Shown: positions 17,309 to 26,789, counted from the first letter of the stretch. The stretch: DNA of 64,000 nt from Pseudomonas tritici (GCF_014268275.3 NZ_CP077084.1:6134501-6198500), one strand, 5' to 3'. The notes: generated from the letters alone by a model not told the origin. Numbers and translations: made by a program.

Positions 17309-18988
17309 ATGCCCGTTGACCAACGATTGGAATTGCATCAGCTGTTGCCGGCTTTGGTCGACGGAAAACTGATCACACCCGAGGTTGCGCAACGCTTGTC
17401 AGCGCTGCCGGCCAGTAACACCCAGCATCCCTTGGAAAGCATCGCAGCCCTTGGCCCCAACCTGGAAACCCTGACCGAATGGCTGGCCCAGCATGCCGGG
17501 CAACCTTACTTGCGTATCGACCCGTTGAAGATCGACGTGGCGACGGTCGTGCCGCTGATGTCCCACGCCTTCGCTCAACGCCACGCCATACTGGCGGTGG
17601 CGGTGGACGCACAGACCGTCACCGTCGCCAGCGCCCAGCCCCACGTCACCAGTTGGGAGGCCGGGCTCGCCCAGGTGCTCAAGCGCTCGATCAAGCGAGT
17701 GGTCGCCAACCCCCAGGACATCGCCCGCTGTATCGGCGAGTTTTACCGGCTGGCGAAGTCCGTCAGCGGCGCCGATCAAAAGGTCGCGGCGCCTGGCAAT
17801 GTGGACCTGCTCAACCTTGGCGCCAGCGACCAGGAGCCTGATGCCAACGACGCGCATATCGTCAATATCGTCGACTGGCTGCTGCAGTACGCCTTTGCCC
17901 AGCGCGCCAGTGATATCCATATTGAACCGTGCCGTGAACAGGGCCGTGTGCGCTTTCGCATCGATGGACTGCTGCATGACGTCTATCAGTTTCCGCCCCA
18001 GGTCACGATGGCCGTGGTCAGCCGCCTGAAGAGCCTGGGCCGCATGAACGTGGCGGAAAAACGCAGGCCACAGGATGGCCGGGTCAAAACCAAAAGCCCG
18101 GCGGGGGCGGAAGTCGAGCTGCGCCTTTCCACCCTGCCGACAGCATTTGGCGAGAAACTGGTGATGCGGATTTTCGACCCTCAGGTGCTGCTCAAGGGCT
18201 TTGACCAGTTGGGTCTGTCGAGTGAGGACCAACAACGCTGGCTCGCCATGACTGGCCAGACCAACGGCATCATTCTGGTCACCGGCCCTACGGGTTCGGG
18301 CAAGACCAGCACCCTGTACACCACGCTCAGGCAACTGGCGACCCGGGAGGTCAACCTGTGCACCGTGGAAGACCCGATCGAGATGGTCGAACCCGCGTTC
18401 AACCAGATGCAGGTGCAACACAACATCGACCTGACCTTTGCCAGCGGCATCCGCGCCCTGCTGCGCCAGGACCCGGACATCATCATGATCGGTGAAATCC
18501 GCGACCAGGAAACCGCTGAAATGGCGATCCAGGCCGCGCTGACCGGGCACTTGGTGCTATCCACACTCCATACCAACGATGCACCCAGCGCCATCAGCCG
18601 CTTGCAGGAGCTAGGCATTGCTCACTATTTGATCAAGGCCACCTTGCTGGGCGTAATGGCGCAGCGGTTGGTGCGGGTTTTGTGCCCTCACTGCAAACGT
18701 GCGCAGGGTGAGGGCCATGAGGCCGTCGGGTGCGTTGAATGCCGAAACAGCGGTTATCGGGGGCGAGCCGGCGTTTACGAAATCATGGTGTTGAACGAAG
18801 CGCTCAAGGCGCTGATCACGCCCGGCGCCGACGTGCAGGCCCTGCGCCAGGCAGCGGTTGCACAAGGCATGTGCAGCCTGCGCCGCGCTGGCTTGCAAAA
18901 GGTCGAAGCGGGGCTGACCACTCTGGCGGAAGTATTGCGGGTGACGCCTGGGGATTCGGTAACAAATCCTTTGTTTGTTACGCGGTGA
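17309..18988 (+). CDS. Orphan GspE/PilB-family secretion ATPase
   Basis: This 559-aa protein has an N-terminal GspE_N-type domain (about 1-150) and then the hexameric ATPase core. Visible motifs are RASDIHIEP, FRIDGLLHD, Walker A GPTGSGKT at 326-333, the Asp box VNLCTVEDPIE, Walker B DPDIIMIGEIRD and the His box TGHLVLSTLHTND. A tetracysteine zinc site (CPHC near 460 and CVEC about 20 residues later) is complete. Such ATPases drive type II secretion or type IV pilus assembly. No pseudopilin, GspF or secretin gene is nearby, so it may serve a machine encoded elsewhere. All catalytic motifs are intact. Confidence 0.92.
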   Translation: MPVDQRLELHQLLPALVDGKLITPEVAQRLSALPASNTQHPLESIAALGPNLETLTEWLAQHAGQPYLRIDPLKIDVATVVPLMSHAFAQRHAILAVAVDAQTVTVASAQPHVTSWEAGLAQVLKRSIKRVVANPQDIARCIGEFYRLAKSVSGADQKVAAPGNVDLLNLGASDQEPDANDAHIVNIVDWLLQYAFAQRASDIHIEPCREQGRVRFRIDGLLHDVYQFPPQVTMAVVSRLKSLGRMNVAEKRRPQDGRVKTKSPAGAEVELRLSTLPTAFGEKLVMRIFDPQVLLKGFDQLGLSSEDQQRWLAMTGQTNGIILVTGPTGSGKTSTLYTTLRQLATREVNLCTVEDPIEMVEPAFNQMQVQHNIDLTFASGIRALLRQDPDIIMIGEIRDQETAEMAIQAALTGHLVLSTLHTNDAPSAISRLQELGIAHYLIKATLLGVMAQRLVRVLCPHCKRAQGEGHEAVGCVECRNSGYRGRAGVYEIMVLNEALKALITPGADVQALRQAAVAQGMCSLRRAGLQKVEAGLTTLAEVLRVTPGDSVTNPLFVTR

Positions 18989-19065
18989 AACCGTTCTTAT
19001 CGGTGACAACACCGTTACAATCGGCCGAACGTCGTTTCACTGACACCATCAGATAGGGAATCGCT

Positions 19066-19986
19066 ATGCAGATCGGAACCGTACTGCTTCTTTTTGTGGG
19101 CTTGGCCATCGCCATCCTGTTCATGGGCTTCAAGGTCGTCCCCCAAGGGTACCAGTGGACAGTCGAGCGTTTTGGCCGATACACCAACACTCTCAAGCCT
19201 GGCCTGAACATCATCATCCCGGTCATGGACCGCATCGGTCGCAAGATCAACGTGATGGAGAGCGTGCTGGACATCCCGCCCCAGGAAGTGATCACAGCCG
19301 ACAACGCCACCGTGCAGATCGACGCCGTGTGCTTCTTCCAGGTGGTCAACACCGCCCAGGCGGCCTATGAGGTCAATAACCTCGAACACGCCATCCGCAA
19401 CCTGCTGCAAACCAATATCCGTACTGTGCTCGGCTCCATGGAGCTGGATGCCATGCTCAGCCAGCGTGACGGTATCAACGAAAAACTGTTGCGCACCGTT
19501 GATGAAGCTACTGCGCCATGGGGCATCAAGATCACCCGTATCGAGATCAAGGACATCAGCCCGCCCGCCGACCTTATGGCAGCCATGTCTGGCCAGATGA
19601 AAGCCGAGCGGATCAAGCGCGCGCAGATCCTGGAGGCCGAAGGCCTGCGGGCGTCGGCGATCCTGACAGCAGAAGGCAAGAAGCAGGCACAAATTCTTGA
19701 GGCCGAAGGTGGGCGCCAAGCTGCGTTCCTGGAGTCTGAAGCCCGTGAACGTCAGGCTGAAGCTGAGGCTCGTGCGACTCAAGTCGTTTCCGAGGCGATC
19801 GCCACCGGTAACGTTCAAGCCATCAACTACTTCGTCGCGCAAAAATACATCGACGCACTGGGCAAGCTGGCGTCCGCCAACAACAGCAAGGTCATCCTGA
19901 TGCCGCTGGAAGCCAGCCAGGTGATCGGTGCGGTCGGCGGTATCGGCGAGATCGTCAAGGCGACGTTCGACAACAAGAAAGGCTGA
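19066..19986 (+). CDS. SPFH/band-7 membrane protein (stomatin/QmcA-like)
   Basis: This 306-aa protein has one N-terminal transmembrane helix (residues about 3-22, [17 protein letters not shown]). An SPFH domain follows ([26 protein letters not shown]) and then a long Ala/Glu-rich helix (about 190-260, repeats of ILEAEG). This matches the slipin/QmcA group that forms large membrane-anchored cages. It is followed after 10 bp by an NfeD partner gene, the usual pairing. The likely role is membrane-domain organisation or control of membrane proteases; the exact target is unknown. Confidence 0.92.
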   Translation: MQIGTVLLLFVGLAIAILFMGFKVVPQGYQWTVERFGRYTNTLKPGLNIIIPVMDRIGRKINVMESVLDIPPQEVITADNATVQIDAVCFFQVVNTAQAAYEVNNLEHAIRNLLQTNIRTVLGSMELDAMLSQRDGINEKLLRTVDEATAPWGIKITRIEIKDISPPADLMAAMSGQMKAERIKRAQILEAEGLRASAILTAEGKKQAQILEAEGGRQAAFLESEARERQAEAEARATQVVSEAIATGNVQAINYFVAQKYIDALGKLASANNSKVILMPLEASQVIGAVGGIGEIVKATFDNKKG

Positions 19987-19996
19987 GGCCAGCACC

Positions 19997-20443
19997 ATGT
20001 GGGATTTCCTGCAGCATTTGTCGTTCTGGGATTGGCTGGCACTGGGTACGGTGCTGTTGATTCTTGAAGTATTTGGCGCCGGTGGGTACCTGTTATGGAT
20101 GGGTATCGCAGCGGCTGCCGTGGGCGTGATCAAGTTCCTGGTGCCGCCCCTGGGGCTGGAGTGGCAGTTGCTGCTGTTTGCCGTGTTATCGATCCTGACG
20201 GCGGTGTATTGGTGGAAGCGTCAGCGCAGCAGCGCCAAGGCAAGTGACCAACCCGGGCTGAACGAACGGGGCTCGGAGCTTATCGGCCGTATGTTTATCG
20301 TGCATCAGGCGATCGTGGACGGCCGTGGCAAAGTGAAAGTCGGCGATGGCGTTTGGATGGTGACCGGCCCGGACAGCCCTGTAGGCGCCCAAGTCCGTGT
20401 GGTTAGTCAGGAGGGCGTGGTGTTAAAGGTTGAAACTGTTTAG
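19997..20443 (+). CDS. NfeD-family membrane protein
   Basis: This 148-aa protein has two or three hydrophobic segments (LALGTVLLILEVFGAGGYLLWMG, WQLLLFAVLSILTAVYWW). A C-terminal OB-fold domain follows (ELIGRMFIVHQAIVDGRGKVKVGDGVWMVTGPD). It is the short NfeD type (YbbJ-like) without a protease domain and forms an operon with the SPFH gene 10 bp upstream. The start is the ATG at 19997; an in-frame longer version would overlap the SPFH gene. Confidence 0.92.
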   Translation: MWDFLQHLSFWDWLALGTVLLILEVFGAGGYLLWMGIAAAAVGVIKFLVPPLGLEWQLLLFAVLSILTAVYWWKRQRSSAKASDQPGLNERGSELIGRMFIVHQAIVDGRGKVKVGDGVWMVTGPDSPVGAQVRVVSQEGVVLKVETV

Positions 20444-20511
20444 TCAGTGATGGAACTCGGCTGGGCTATCTACAATCATAATGTACAGATAACCCACCGG
20501 AGTCACCCATC

Positions 20512-20826
20512 ATGCGTCTCAAATATGCTGTCGCAACCCTTGCTGTGCTTTCCCTTCCTGTCGGTTCAGCCATGGCCGACAGTTTCTGGCGCAATGTCAT
20601 CTCGTCGGGCGCCACTACTGGCTCGACGTACCTGACCTTCAAGGACCACAAGCTGGTGGTTGCCGCACAAGACGACGCCGGCAGCTTTGTTGCCAGCGAC
20701 GGCGGCATCCGTGGTCCATACCTGGAAGCCGCAATGCAGAAAGTCCGCGCCGATAACCCTGGCCTACAGGCCACGGATATGGAGCTGGCCAACGCTATCC
20801 TTGCGAAAAACGCCGTTACCGAGTGA
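20512..20826 (+). CDS. DUF2388 secreted protein
   Basis: This 104-aa protein has a clear signal peptide (MRLKYAVATLAVLSLPVGSAMA, cleavage near 22). The mature domain, SFWRNVISSGATTGSTYLTFKDHKLVVAAQDDAGSFVASDG in part, is the small periplasmic family DUF2388, common and often multi-copy in Pseudomonas. Function is unknown. The SD is CCGGAG, and a strong terminator lies 15 bp past the stop. Confidence 0.85.
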   Translation: MRLKYAVATLAVLSLPVGSAMADSFWRNVISSGATTGSTYLTFKDHKLVVAAQDDAGSFVASDGGIRGPYLEAAMQKVRADNPGLQATDMELANAILAKNAVTE

Positions 20827-20840
20827 TTTCATCGCTCTGA

Positions 20841-20870
20841 AAAATGCCGCTGTTGAAGCGGCATTTTTTT
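20841..20870 (+). terminator. Rho-independent terminator of the DUF2388 gene
   Basis: AAAATGCCGCT-GTTGA-AGCGGCATTTTTTT. Confidence 0.92.
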
Positions 20871-21000
20871 GCCCGCGTTTTAACCCGCAGTATGACAATT
20901 CATTCACGGACGACAGGCTATATTCAGTCAAGCCGTGCAACCATGCCGTACTGATACCTCGCTCACTCATCGCCAATCTGAAACGGATGCCTTCGTCGTC

Positions 21001-22143
21001 ATGAGCCAACAGCCCTTCCTGCCGTTTTCCAAACCTACCATTGACGAAGCCACCATCTCGGCGGTTGGCGATGTATTGCGCTCGGGCTGGATCACCAGCG
21101 GGCCGAAAGTGCAGGCATTCGAGGCTAAGTTATCGGAATACTTTGGCGGCCGCCCGGTGCGTACCTTCAACTCGGGCACCTGCACCATGGAGATTGCCTT
21201 GCGCATTGCCGGTATCGGGCCGGGCGATGAAGTCATCACCACGCCGATCTCTTGGGTTGCCACGGCCAACGTGATCCTGGAAGTCGGCGCTACGCCAGTG
21301 TTTGCCGATATTGACCCGATTACTCGCAATATCGACCTGGCCCAGGTAGAGGCTGCGATTACCCCGCGCACCAAGGCGATCATCCCGGTGTACCTCGCTG
21401 GCCTACCCCTGGACATGCCGATGCTGTATGCACTGGCCAACAAGTACAACCTGCGTATCGTTGAGGATGCTGCCCAGGCGCTGGGTTCAAGCTGGGATGG
21501 CGAGCGTATCGGCGCCACCGGGGATTTTGTGTCGTTCAGCTTCCAGGCCAACAAGAACATCACCTCTTCCGAAGGCGGCTGCCTTGTGTTGAACAATGCC
21601 GAAGAAGCGCGGCTGGCAGAAAAATACCGCCTGCAAGGCGTTACCCGCACAGGCTTCGACGGCCTGGATGTGGATGTGCTGGGTGGCAAGTTCAACATGA
21701 CCGACATCGCCGCAGCCATCGGTTTGGGGCAATTTGCCCATATCGAAAAGATCACCGCTCACCGCCAGAACCTGGCGCAGCACTACTTCAAATGCTTTGG
21801 CGATGACTTTGAAGCGCAATACGGCGCGCAACTGCCGCCGGCGGATTTCGAAAACAGCAACTGGCACCTGTTCCAACTGGTACTGCCGGAGCGTCAGGAC
21901 GGTCTGCCGGCCCGCGCCACCTTCATGGAGCAGATGCAGGCCCACGGCGTAGGCATTGGCTATCACTACCCGCCGATCCATCTGCTGAGTCTTTATCGGG
22001 CGCAGGGGTTCAAGGAAGGCATGTTTCCGGTGGCGGAAAAGGTTGGGCGCTTGATCGTATCATTGCCAATGTTTACGGCGATGACAGAGGCGGATGTGGA
22101 GCGGTCGGTGGCAGCGGTCAAGGCAGTCTTGAACGCAGGCTGA
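21001..22143 (+). CDS. DegT/DnrJ/EryC1/StrS-family PLP aminotransferase
   Basis: This 380-aa fold-type-I enzyme begins MSQQPFLPFSKPTIDEATI. It has FNSGTCTMEIAL (cofactor phosphate), VEDAAQALGSSWDG, and FSFQANKNITSSEGG with the Schiff-base lysine in ANKN. Family members transaminate nucleotide-linked ketosugars (for example ArnB-type UDP-4-keto sugars) in the cytoplasm. No sugar nucleotide genes are adjacent, so the substrate is unknown. The start is uncertain: an in-frame ATG at 20935 would add 22 residues and neither has a strong SD. It lies where P. aeruginosa has gcvP1. Confidence 0.88.
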   Translation: MSQQPFLPFSKPTIDEATISAVGDVLRSGWITSGPKVQAFEAKLSEYFGGRPVRTFNSGTCTMEIALRIAGIGPGDEVITTPISWVATANVILEVGATPVFADIDPITRNIDLAQVEAAITPRTKAIIPVYLAGLPLDMPMLYALANKYNLRIVEDAAQALGSSWDGERIGATGDFVSFSFQANKNITSSEGGCLVLNNAEEARLAEKYRLQGVTRTGFDGLDVDVLGGKFNMTDIAAAIGLGQFAHIEKITAHRQNLAQHYFKCFGDDFEAQYGAQLPPADFENSNWHLFQLVLPERQDGLPARATFMEQMQAHGVGIGYHYPPIHLLSLYRAQGFKEGMFPVAEKVGRLIVSLPMFTAMTEADVERSVAAVKAVLNAG

Positions 22144-22167
22144 AAAATCTGGCTCACCACAATAAGA

Positions 22168-22254
22168 TGTGGGAGCTGGCTTGCCTGCGATGGCATCACT
22201 GCGGTGTACTGATACACCGAGGTGTCTGCATCGCAGGCAAGCCAGCTCCCACAC
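22168..22254. repeat. REPIN
   Basis: TGTGGGAGCTGGC and TTGCCTGCGATG are mirrored by CATCGCAGGCAAGCC and AGCTCCCACA. The spacer carries its own inverted repeat (CGGTGTACTGATACACCG). It lies between the convergent DegT and gcvH genes. Confidence 0.9.
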
Positions 22255-22282
22255 TGATTTGCATTGTTGTAACTCTTTGCGT

Positions 22283-22666
22283 TTACTCGCCGATGGCGGC
22301 TTTGTAACCGGCAGCATCCAGCAGTTTTTCCAGATCAGTCGGGTTGCTTGGCTTGAGCTTGAAGATCCACGCGCCGTACGGGTCGGAGTTCAGCAGTTCA
22401 GGGCTACCGCTCAGCTCCTCATTGACTGCAATCACTTCGCCTGCAACCGGGGCGTAGATATCCGAAGCAGCCTTCACCGACTCAACCACACCCGCCTGGC
22501 CTTCGGCTTCAAACGTAGCGCCAACTTCAGCCAGTTCAACAAACACCACATCACCCAACGCTTCCTGGGCATGGTCGGAGATCCCGACGGTCACGGTGCC
22601 GTCAGCTTCCAGGCGTGCCCATTCGTGGCTTTCGGCAAAACGCAGGTCGGCAGGGATATCGCTCAT
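22283..22666 (-). CDS. gcvH: Glycine cleavage system H protein
   Basis: This 127-aa lipoyl carrier protein begins [20 protein letters not shown]. The lipoylated lysine sits in [15 protein letters not shown] near residue 63. It shuttles the aminomethyl group between GcvP, GcvT and the lipoamide dehydrogenase. The ATG at 22666 follows GAGGACACAG; a TTG start 15 bp upstream is less likely. It is 53 bp after gcvT in the same direction. A glycine decarboxylase gene (gcvP) does not follow; a REPIN and an unrelated convergent gene do. Confidence 0.96.
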   Translation of the reverse strand: MSDIPADLRFAESHEWARLEADGTVTVGISDHAQEALGDVVFVELAEVGATFEAEGQAGVVESVKAASDIYAPVAGEVIAVNEELSGSPELLNSDPYGAWIFKLKPSNPTDLEKLLDAAGYKAAIGE

Positions 22667-22719
22667 AGTCTGTGTCCTCAAGAAGTAATGTCAGCGGCCT
22701 TCGGCCTGCCGGGAATAGG

Positions 22720-23802
22720 TTAGATCAAGGTCTTGCCATGGCGCACGAAGGTCGGTTTGACCACTCGAACCGGGTACCACTTGCCGCGGATTTCCACTTC
22801 GGCCCGATCGGCGGTGGCCGTCGGTACACGCGCCAGGGCAATGGATTTGCTCAGCGTAGGAGAGAAACTACCACTGGTGATCTCCCCTTCGCCAATATTG
22901 GCGATACGAACCACCTGGTGAGCACGCAGAACCCCGCGTTCCTCCAGTACCAGCCCGACCAGTTTGAACTGCACACCCGCCGCTTTTTCCGCTTCCAGCG
23001 CGGTGCGACCAATGAAATTTCGCTCGGCAGGTTCCCAGGCAATACTCCAGGCCATGTTCGATGCCAGGGGCGAAACGTCCTGGTGGATGTCCTGACCATA
23101 CAGGTTCATGCCAGCCTCCAGGCGAAGGGTATCCCGGGCGCCGAGACCGATGGGTGAAATACCCGCGCCCACCAGATCGTTGAAAAAGCCTGGCGCCTGA
23201 TCAGCAGGCAGGACAATCTCCAGGCCATCTTCGCCGGTGTAGCCCGTGCGCGCGATAAACCAATCGCCATCGGCGTGGCCTTCGAAGGGCTTGAGTTGGT
23301 GAATCAGGGTGCCGCGGGACTGGGTGACCAACTCGGCAATTTTCTGCCGGGCGTGGGGGCCTTGAATGGCGAGCATCGCCAATTCGGGCCGCTCATGCAG
23401 CTGCACCTGATAATTACCCAGTTGCGCGTGCATCCACGCCATGTCCTGATCGCGGGTGGCGGCGTTGACCACCAGCCGATAGGCGTCCTCGGTGCGGTAG
23501 ACAATCATATCGTCCACCACGCCGCCCTTTTCGTTGAGCATGGCGCTGTACAACGCACGGCCGCAGCCATGCAGACGTTCGACATCATTGGCCAGCAAAT
23601 ACTGCAGCCATTCCTTGGCCTGGGGGCCGCTGACATCGATCACGGTCATATGAGATACATCGAACACCCCGCAGTCGCGTCGCACCTGGTGGTGTTCTTC
23701 AACTTGCGAGCCGTAGTGCAAAGGCATATCCCAACCGCCAAAATCGACCATTTTCGCGCCGAGGGCGAGATGCAGGTCGTACAGAGGCGTACGCTGTCCC
23801 AT
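22720..23802 (-). CDS. gcvT: Aminomethyltransferase, glycine cleavage T protein
   Basis: This 360-aa protein (MGQRTPLYDLHLALGAKMVDFGGWDMP) has the GcvT folate-binding pattern VSHMTVIDVSGP, the substrate Asp-containing YTGEDGLEIVLP, and ARDTLRLEAGMNLYGQD. It transfers the methylene group from GcvH to tetrahydrofolate. The ATG at 23802 has a perfect AAGGAG SD eight bases upstream. The leader (23803-23958) shows no glycine-riboswitch consensus that I can recognise. Confidence 0.96.
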   Translation of the reverse strand: MGQRTPLYDLHLALGAKMVDFGGWDMPLHYGSQVEEHHQVRRDCGVFDVSHMTVIDVSGPQAKEWLQYLLANDVERLHGCGRALYSAMLNEKGGVVDDMIVYRTEDAYRLVVNAATRDQDMAWMHAQLGNYQVQLHERPELAMLAIQGPHARQKIAELVTQSRGTLIHQLKPFEGHADGDWFIARTGYTGEDGLEIVLPADQAPGFFNDLVGAGISPIGLGARDTLRLEAGMNLYGQDIHQDVSPLASNMAWSIAWEPAERNFIGRTALEAEKAAGVQFKLVGLVLEERGVLRAHQVVRIANIGEGEITSGSFSPTLSKSIALARVPTATADRAEVEIRGKWYPVRVVKPTFVRHGKTLI

Positions 23803-23958
23803 GGGTTTCTCCTTCCGGGCGTGGCGAAGGTGCGCAGCGTTGCCGTTCGTGCCAAACACCTTGAATTACAAGGCCCGCAGCCACGCCCAGCGACTCGACC
23901 CGAAAGACGGGCCGCACCGAATGCCGCGCATTGTAGCTGCAAGCTGTAGGACTGGCAC

Positions 23959-25575
23959 CTAACCGATTTGCCGGGCAGAGCGTCGGATCAGCCCGATCAC
24001 CGGTAACAGGCCCACCAGCACCAGGGTCAACGCCGGCAAAGAAGCCCGTGCCCACTCGCCTTCGCTGGTCATTTCGAAAATACGAACCGCGAGGGTGTCC
24101 CAGCCGAACGGGCGCATCAGCAAGGTGGCGGGCATTTCCTTGAGCACATCGACGAACACCAGCAGCGCCGCACTTAAGGTCCCCGGCAGCAGCAACGGCA
24201 GATACACTTTGCAAAACAGTCGCGGGCCGCTGACGCCCAGGCTGCGGGCTGCTTCCGGCAAGGACGGGCGGATGCGCGCCAGGCTGTTTTCCAGCGGCCC
24301 ATAGGCCACCGCCAGGAAACGCACCAGGTACGCCAGCACCAACGCCGACAGGCTGCCCAACAGCAACGGCTTGCCCGCACCGCCGAGCCAACCCGACAGC
24401 GGCACCACCAGCTCGCGATCCAGATAGCTGAACGCCAACATGATCGATACCGCCAGCACCGAGCCCGGCAAGGCGTAGCCGACATTGGCCAGGCTGATGC
24501 CGGAGCGGATCGCCCGGGTCGGCGCCAGGCGGTTGGCAAATGCCAGCAGCAACGCCACGCTTACGGTGATCAACGCTGCGATGCCGCCCAAGTAGAGCGT
24601 GTGGACGATCAGGCCCGAATAGCGCTCATCCAGGTCGAAGCGGCCGCGCTGCCAGAACCAGACGACCAGTTGCAGCATCGGGATGACAAACGCACAGGCG
24701 AACACCAGCCCGCACCAGCCGCTGGCCGCCGCTGCCTTGAGCCCACGCAAGTGATACAGCGCCTTGCCCCGTGGCCGCTCATTACTCGGCCGGCTGGCAC
24801 CGCGTGCGCGACGTTCGCCGTACAGCACCAACATCACCACCAGCAGCAACAGGCTGGCCAACTGTGCCGCGCTGGAAAGGCTGAAGAAGCCGTACCAGGT
24901 TTTGTAGATGGCGGTGGTGAACGTATCGAAGTTGAACACCGAGACCGCACCGAAATCCGCCAGGGTTTCCATCAGCGCCAACGCCACCCCGGCACCAATC
25001 GCCGGCCGTGCCATGGGCAGGGCCACGTGCCAGAACGCTCGCCATGGCGATTGCCCCAGCACCCGCGCCGCTTCCATCAAGCCTTTGCCCTGGGCCAGGA
25101 ACGCGGTGCGTGCCAGCAAATACACATACGGGTAAAAGACCAGCACCAGAACGATGATCACCCCGCTGGTCGAGCGCACGCGCGGCAGCCTCAAACCACT
25201 GCCAAACCATTCGCGCAGCAGGGTTTGCACCGGGCCTGCAAAATCCAGCAGGCCCACAAACACGAAAGCCAGCACGTACGCGGGAATGGCGAAGGGCAAC
25301 ATCAGCGCCCAATCCAGCCAACGCCGTCCGGGGAATTCGCAGAGGCTGGTCAACCAGGCCAGGCTGACGCCCAACAAGGTCACACCGACACCGACGCCCA
25401 ACACCAGGGTGAGGGTGTTGCCCAGCAGGCGCGGCATCTGGGTTTCCCAGAGGTGGGACCAGATTTGCGCGTCGATGCTTTGCCAGGACAGCAACATCAC
25501 GCTCAGCGGCAGCAGCACCAGGGCAGCGACGGTGAAGACCGGCAGGTACCAGCGGCGTTGGGCGGGGTGGGCCAA
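23959..25575 (-). CDS. Ferric iron ABC transporter permease (FbpB-type, fused double permease)
   Basis: This 538-aa protein has about 12 membrane segments and two tandem permease domains, each with an EAA loop: ARVLGQSPWRAFWHVALPMARP in the first half and ARSLGVSGPRLFCKVYLPLLLPG in the second. This is the FbpB/HitB architecture. It imports Fe3+ delivered by the periplasmic protein encoded upstream at 25738. No ATP-binding gene is adjacent, so an ATPase from elsewhere must serve. The SD is GAGAGC-like and weak. Confidence 0.92.
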   Translation of the reverse strand: MAHPAQRRWYLPVFTVAALVLLPLSVMLLSWQSIDAQIWSHLWETQMPRLLGNTLTLVLGVGVGVTLLGVSLAWLTSLCEFPGRRWLDWALMLPFAIPAYVLAFVFVGLLDFAGPVQTLLREWFGSGLRLPRVRSTSGVIIVLVLVFYPYVYLLARTAFLAQGKGLMEAARVLGQSPWRAFWHVALPMARPAIGAGVALALMETLADFGAVSVFNFDTFTTAIYKTWYGFFSLSSAAQLASLLLLVVMLVLYGERRARGASRPSNERPRGKALYHLRGLKAAAASGWCGLVFACAFVIPMLQLVVWFWQRGRFDLDERYSGLIVHTLYLGGIAALITVSVALLLAFANRLAPTRAIRSGISLANVGYALPGSVLAVSIMLAFSYLDRELVVPLSGWLGGAGKPLLLGSLSALVLAYLVRFLAVAYGPLENSLARIRPSLPEAARSLGVSGPRLFCKVYLPLLLPGTLSAALLVFVDVLKEMPATLLMRPFGWDTLAVRIFEMTSEGEWARASLPALTLVLVGLLPVIGLIRRSARQIG

Positions 25576-25621
25576 GGAAAAGCTCTCAGAGAAATGAAGG
25601 TTTTGAAGTCGCCGCTAACCA

Positions 25622-25712
25622 ATGTGGGAGCTGGCTTGCCTGCGATGCAGACACCTCGGTATATCAGTCATACCGAGGTGATGCTATCGCAGGCAAGCCA
25701 GCTCCCACATTT
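25622..25712. repeat. REPIN inside the iron transporter operon
   Basis: ATGTGGGAGCTGGC with TTGCCTGCGATGC and its mirror GCTATCGCAGGCAAGCC with AGCTCCCACAT. The spacer holds ACACCTCGGTAT/ATACCGAGGTG. It lies in the 162-bp gap between the binding-protein and permease genes and could tune the relative amounts of the two products. Confidence 0.9.
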
Positions 25713-25737
25713 GGACTGCAGTGTTTTTAAACTTGTA

Positions 25738-26742
25738 TCAGTTCCAGCCAGCCCTATCCATCAACCGAATGGCCTCAGCCTGACGTTTGCCCGCCACTTC
25801 CACCGGCAAGGTGTCCGCCACGAATTTACCCCAGGTTGCCACTTCGGCCGACGGCGGTACCGCCGGGTTCGCCGGGAACTCCTGGTTCACGTCGGCAAAG
25901 ATCTTCTGCGCCTCAGGCGTGGTCATCCATTCCACCAACGCCTTGGCGGCTTCCGGGTGTGGCGCGTGCTTGGTCAGGCCAATGCCCGACAGGTTCACAT
26001 GCACGCCACGGTCGCCCTGGTTCGGCCAGAACAGCTTCACCGCCAGGTCCGGCTTCTGCTTGTGCAGGCGACCGTAGTAGTAGGTGTTGACGATCCCTAC
26101 GTCGCACTGGCCGGCATTGATGGCTTCGAGCACGGCGATGTCATCGGAGAATACGTCGGTGGACAGGTTGTTGACCCACCCCTTGACGATTTCTTCGGTC
26201 TTGGCCGCGCCGTGGGTTTCGATCAGGGTGGCGGTCAGCGACTGGTTGTAGACCTTTTTCGCCGTACGCAGGCACAGACGGCCTTCCCACTGTTTGTCGG
26301 CCAGGGCTTCGTAAGTGGTGAGGTCACCCGGTTTTACCCGGTCGGTGGAATAGGCGATGGTCCGCGCGCGCAGGCTCAAACCGGTCCAGGCGTGGGCCGA
26401 CGAGCGATATTGCAGCGGAATATTCTTGTCGATCACACTTGAGGTGAACGGTTGCAGGATGCCCATTTGCTCGGCCTGCCAGAGGTTGCCGGCATCCACG
26501 GTGAGCAGCAGGTCGGCGGTGGCATTCTCGCCCTCGGCCTTGATGCGCTGCATCAGCGGGGCTTCCTTGTCGGTGATGAACTTCACCTGCACGCCGGTCT
26601 TCTGGGTGTAGGCGTCGAACACTGGCTTGATCAGTTCGTCGATGCGCGAGGAGTAGACCACCACTTCGTCGGCGGCCTGCACGGTGGTGCTGCCGATCAG
26701 GGTGAGTGCCAGGGCAGTCAGGAGGCGCTTGGGTGCCAACAT
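25738..26742 (-). CDS. Ferric iron ABC transporter periplasmic binding protein (FbpA-type)
   Basis: This 334-aa protein has a signal peptide ([23 protein letters not shown], cleavage near 23) and the type II iron-binding fold starting [14 protein letters not shown]. The tandem tyrosines that bind Fe3+ in this family are present in [11 protein letters not shown]. It scavenges periplasmic ferric iron for the permease at 23959. A partial Fur-box-like sequence lies at 26771-26789, just upstream of the start. Confidence 0.93.
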   Translation of the reverse strand: MLAPKRLLTALALTLIGSTTVQAADEVVVYSSRIDELIKPVFDAYTQKTGVQVKFITDKEAPLMQRIKAEGENATADLLLTVDAGNLWQAEQMGILQPFTSSVIDKNIPLQYRSSAHAWTGLSLRARTIAYSTDRVKPGDLTTYEALADKQWEGRLCLRTAKKVYNQSLTATLIETHGAAKTEEIVKGWVNNLSTDVFSDDIAVLEAINAGQCDVGIVNTYYYGRLHKQKPDLAVKLFWPNQGDRGVHVNLSGIGLTKHAPHPEAAKALVEWMTTPEAQKIFADVNQEFPANPAVPPSAEVATWGKFVADTLPVEVAGKRQAEAIRLMDRAGWN

Positions 26743-26770
26743 GGGTGCGGTCTCTCATTTGCAAAAAGAG

Positions 26771-26789
26771 GGCAAATGATAAGGACTCA
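26771..26789. promoter_or_regulatory. Possible Fur box upstream of the iron-binding protein gene
   Basis: GCAAATGATAAGGACTCAC matches the 19-base Fur consensus at about 12 positions by my count, including AATGATAA. It lies about 30 bp before the start codon, a sensible place for an iron-repressed promoter. The match is modest. Confidence 0.35.

Noticed and set aside
23803..23958. Possible glycine riboswitch before gcvT.
   Set aside because: I could not find the conserved glycine aptamer pattern; the only clear structure is a short CCCG/CGGG hairpin.
22168..25712. Repeated 'GTGGGAGC...' hairpins considered as a CRISPR array or transposon ends.
   Set aside because: They are isolated pairs scattered one per gap with no regular spacing, spacers or cas genes, and no transposase gene is visible; they fit REPIN elements.
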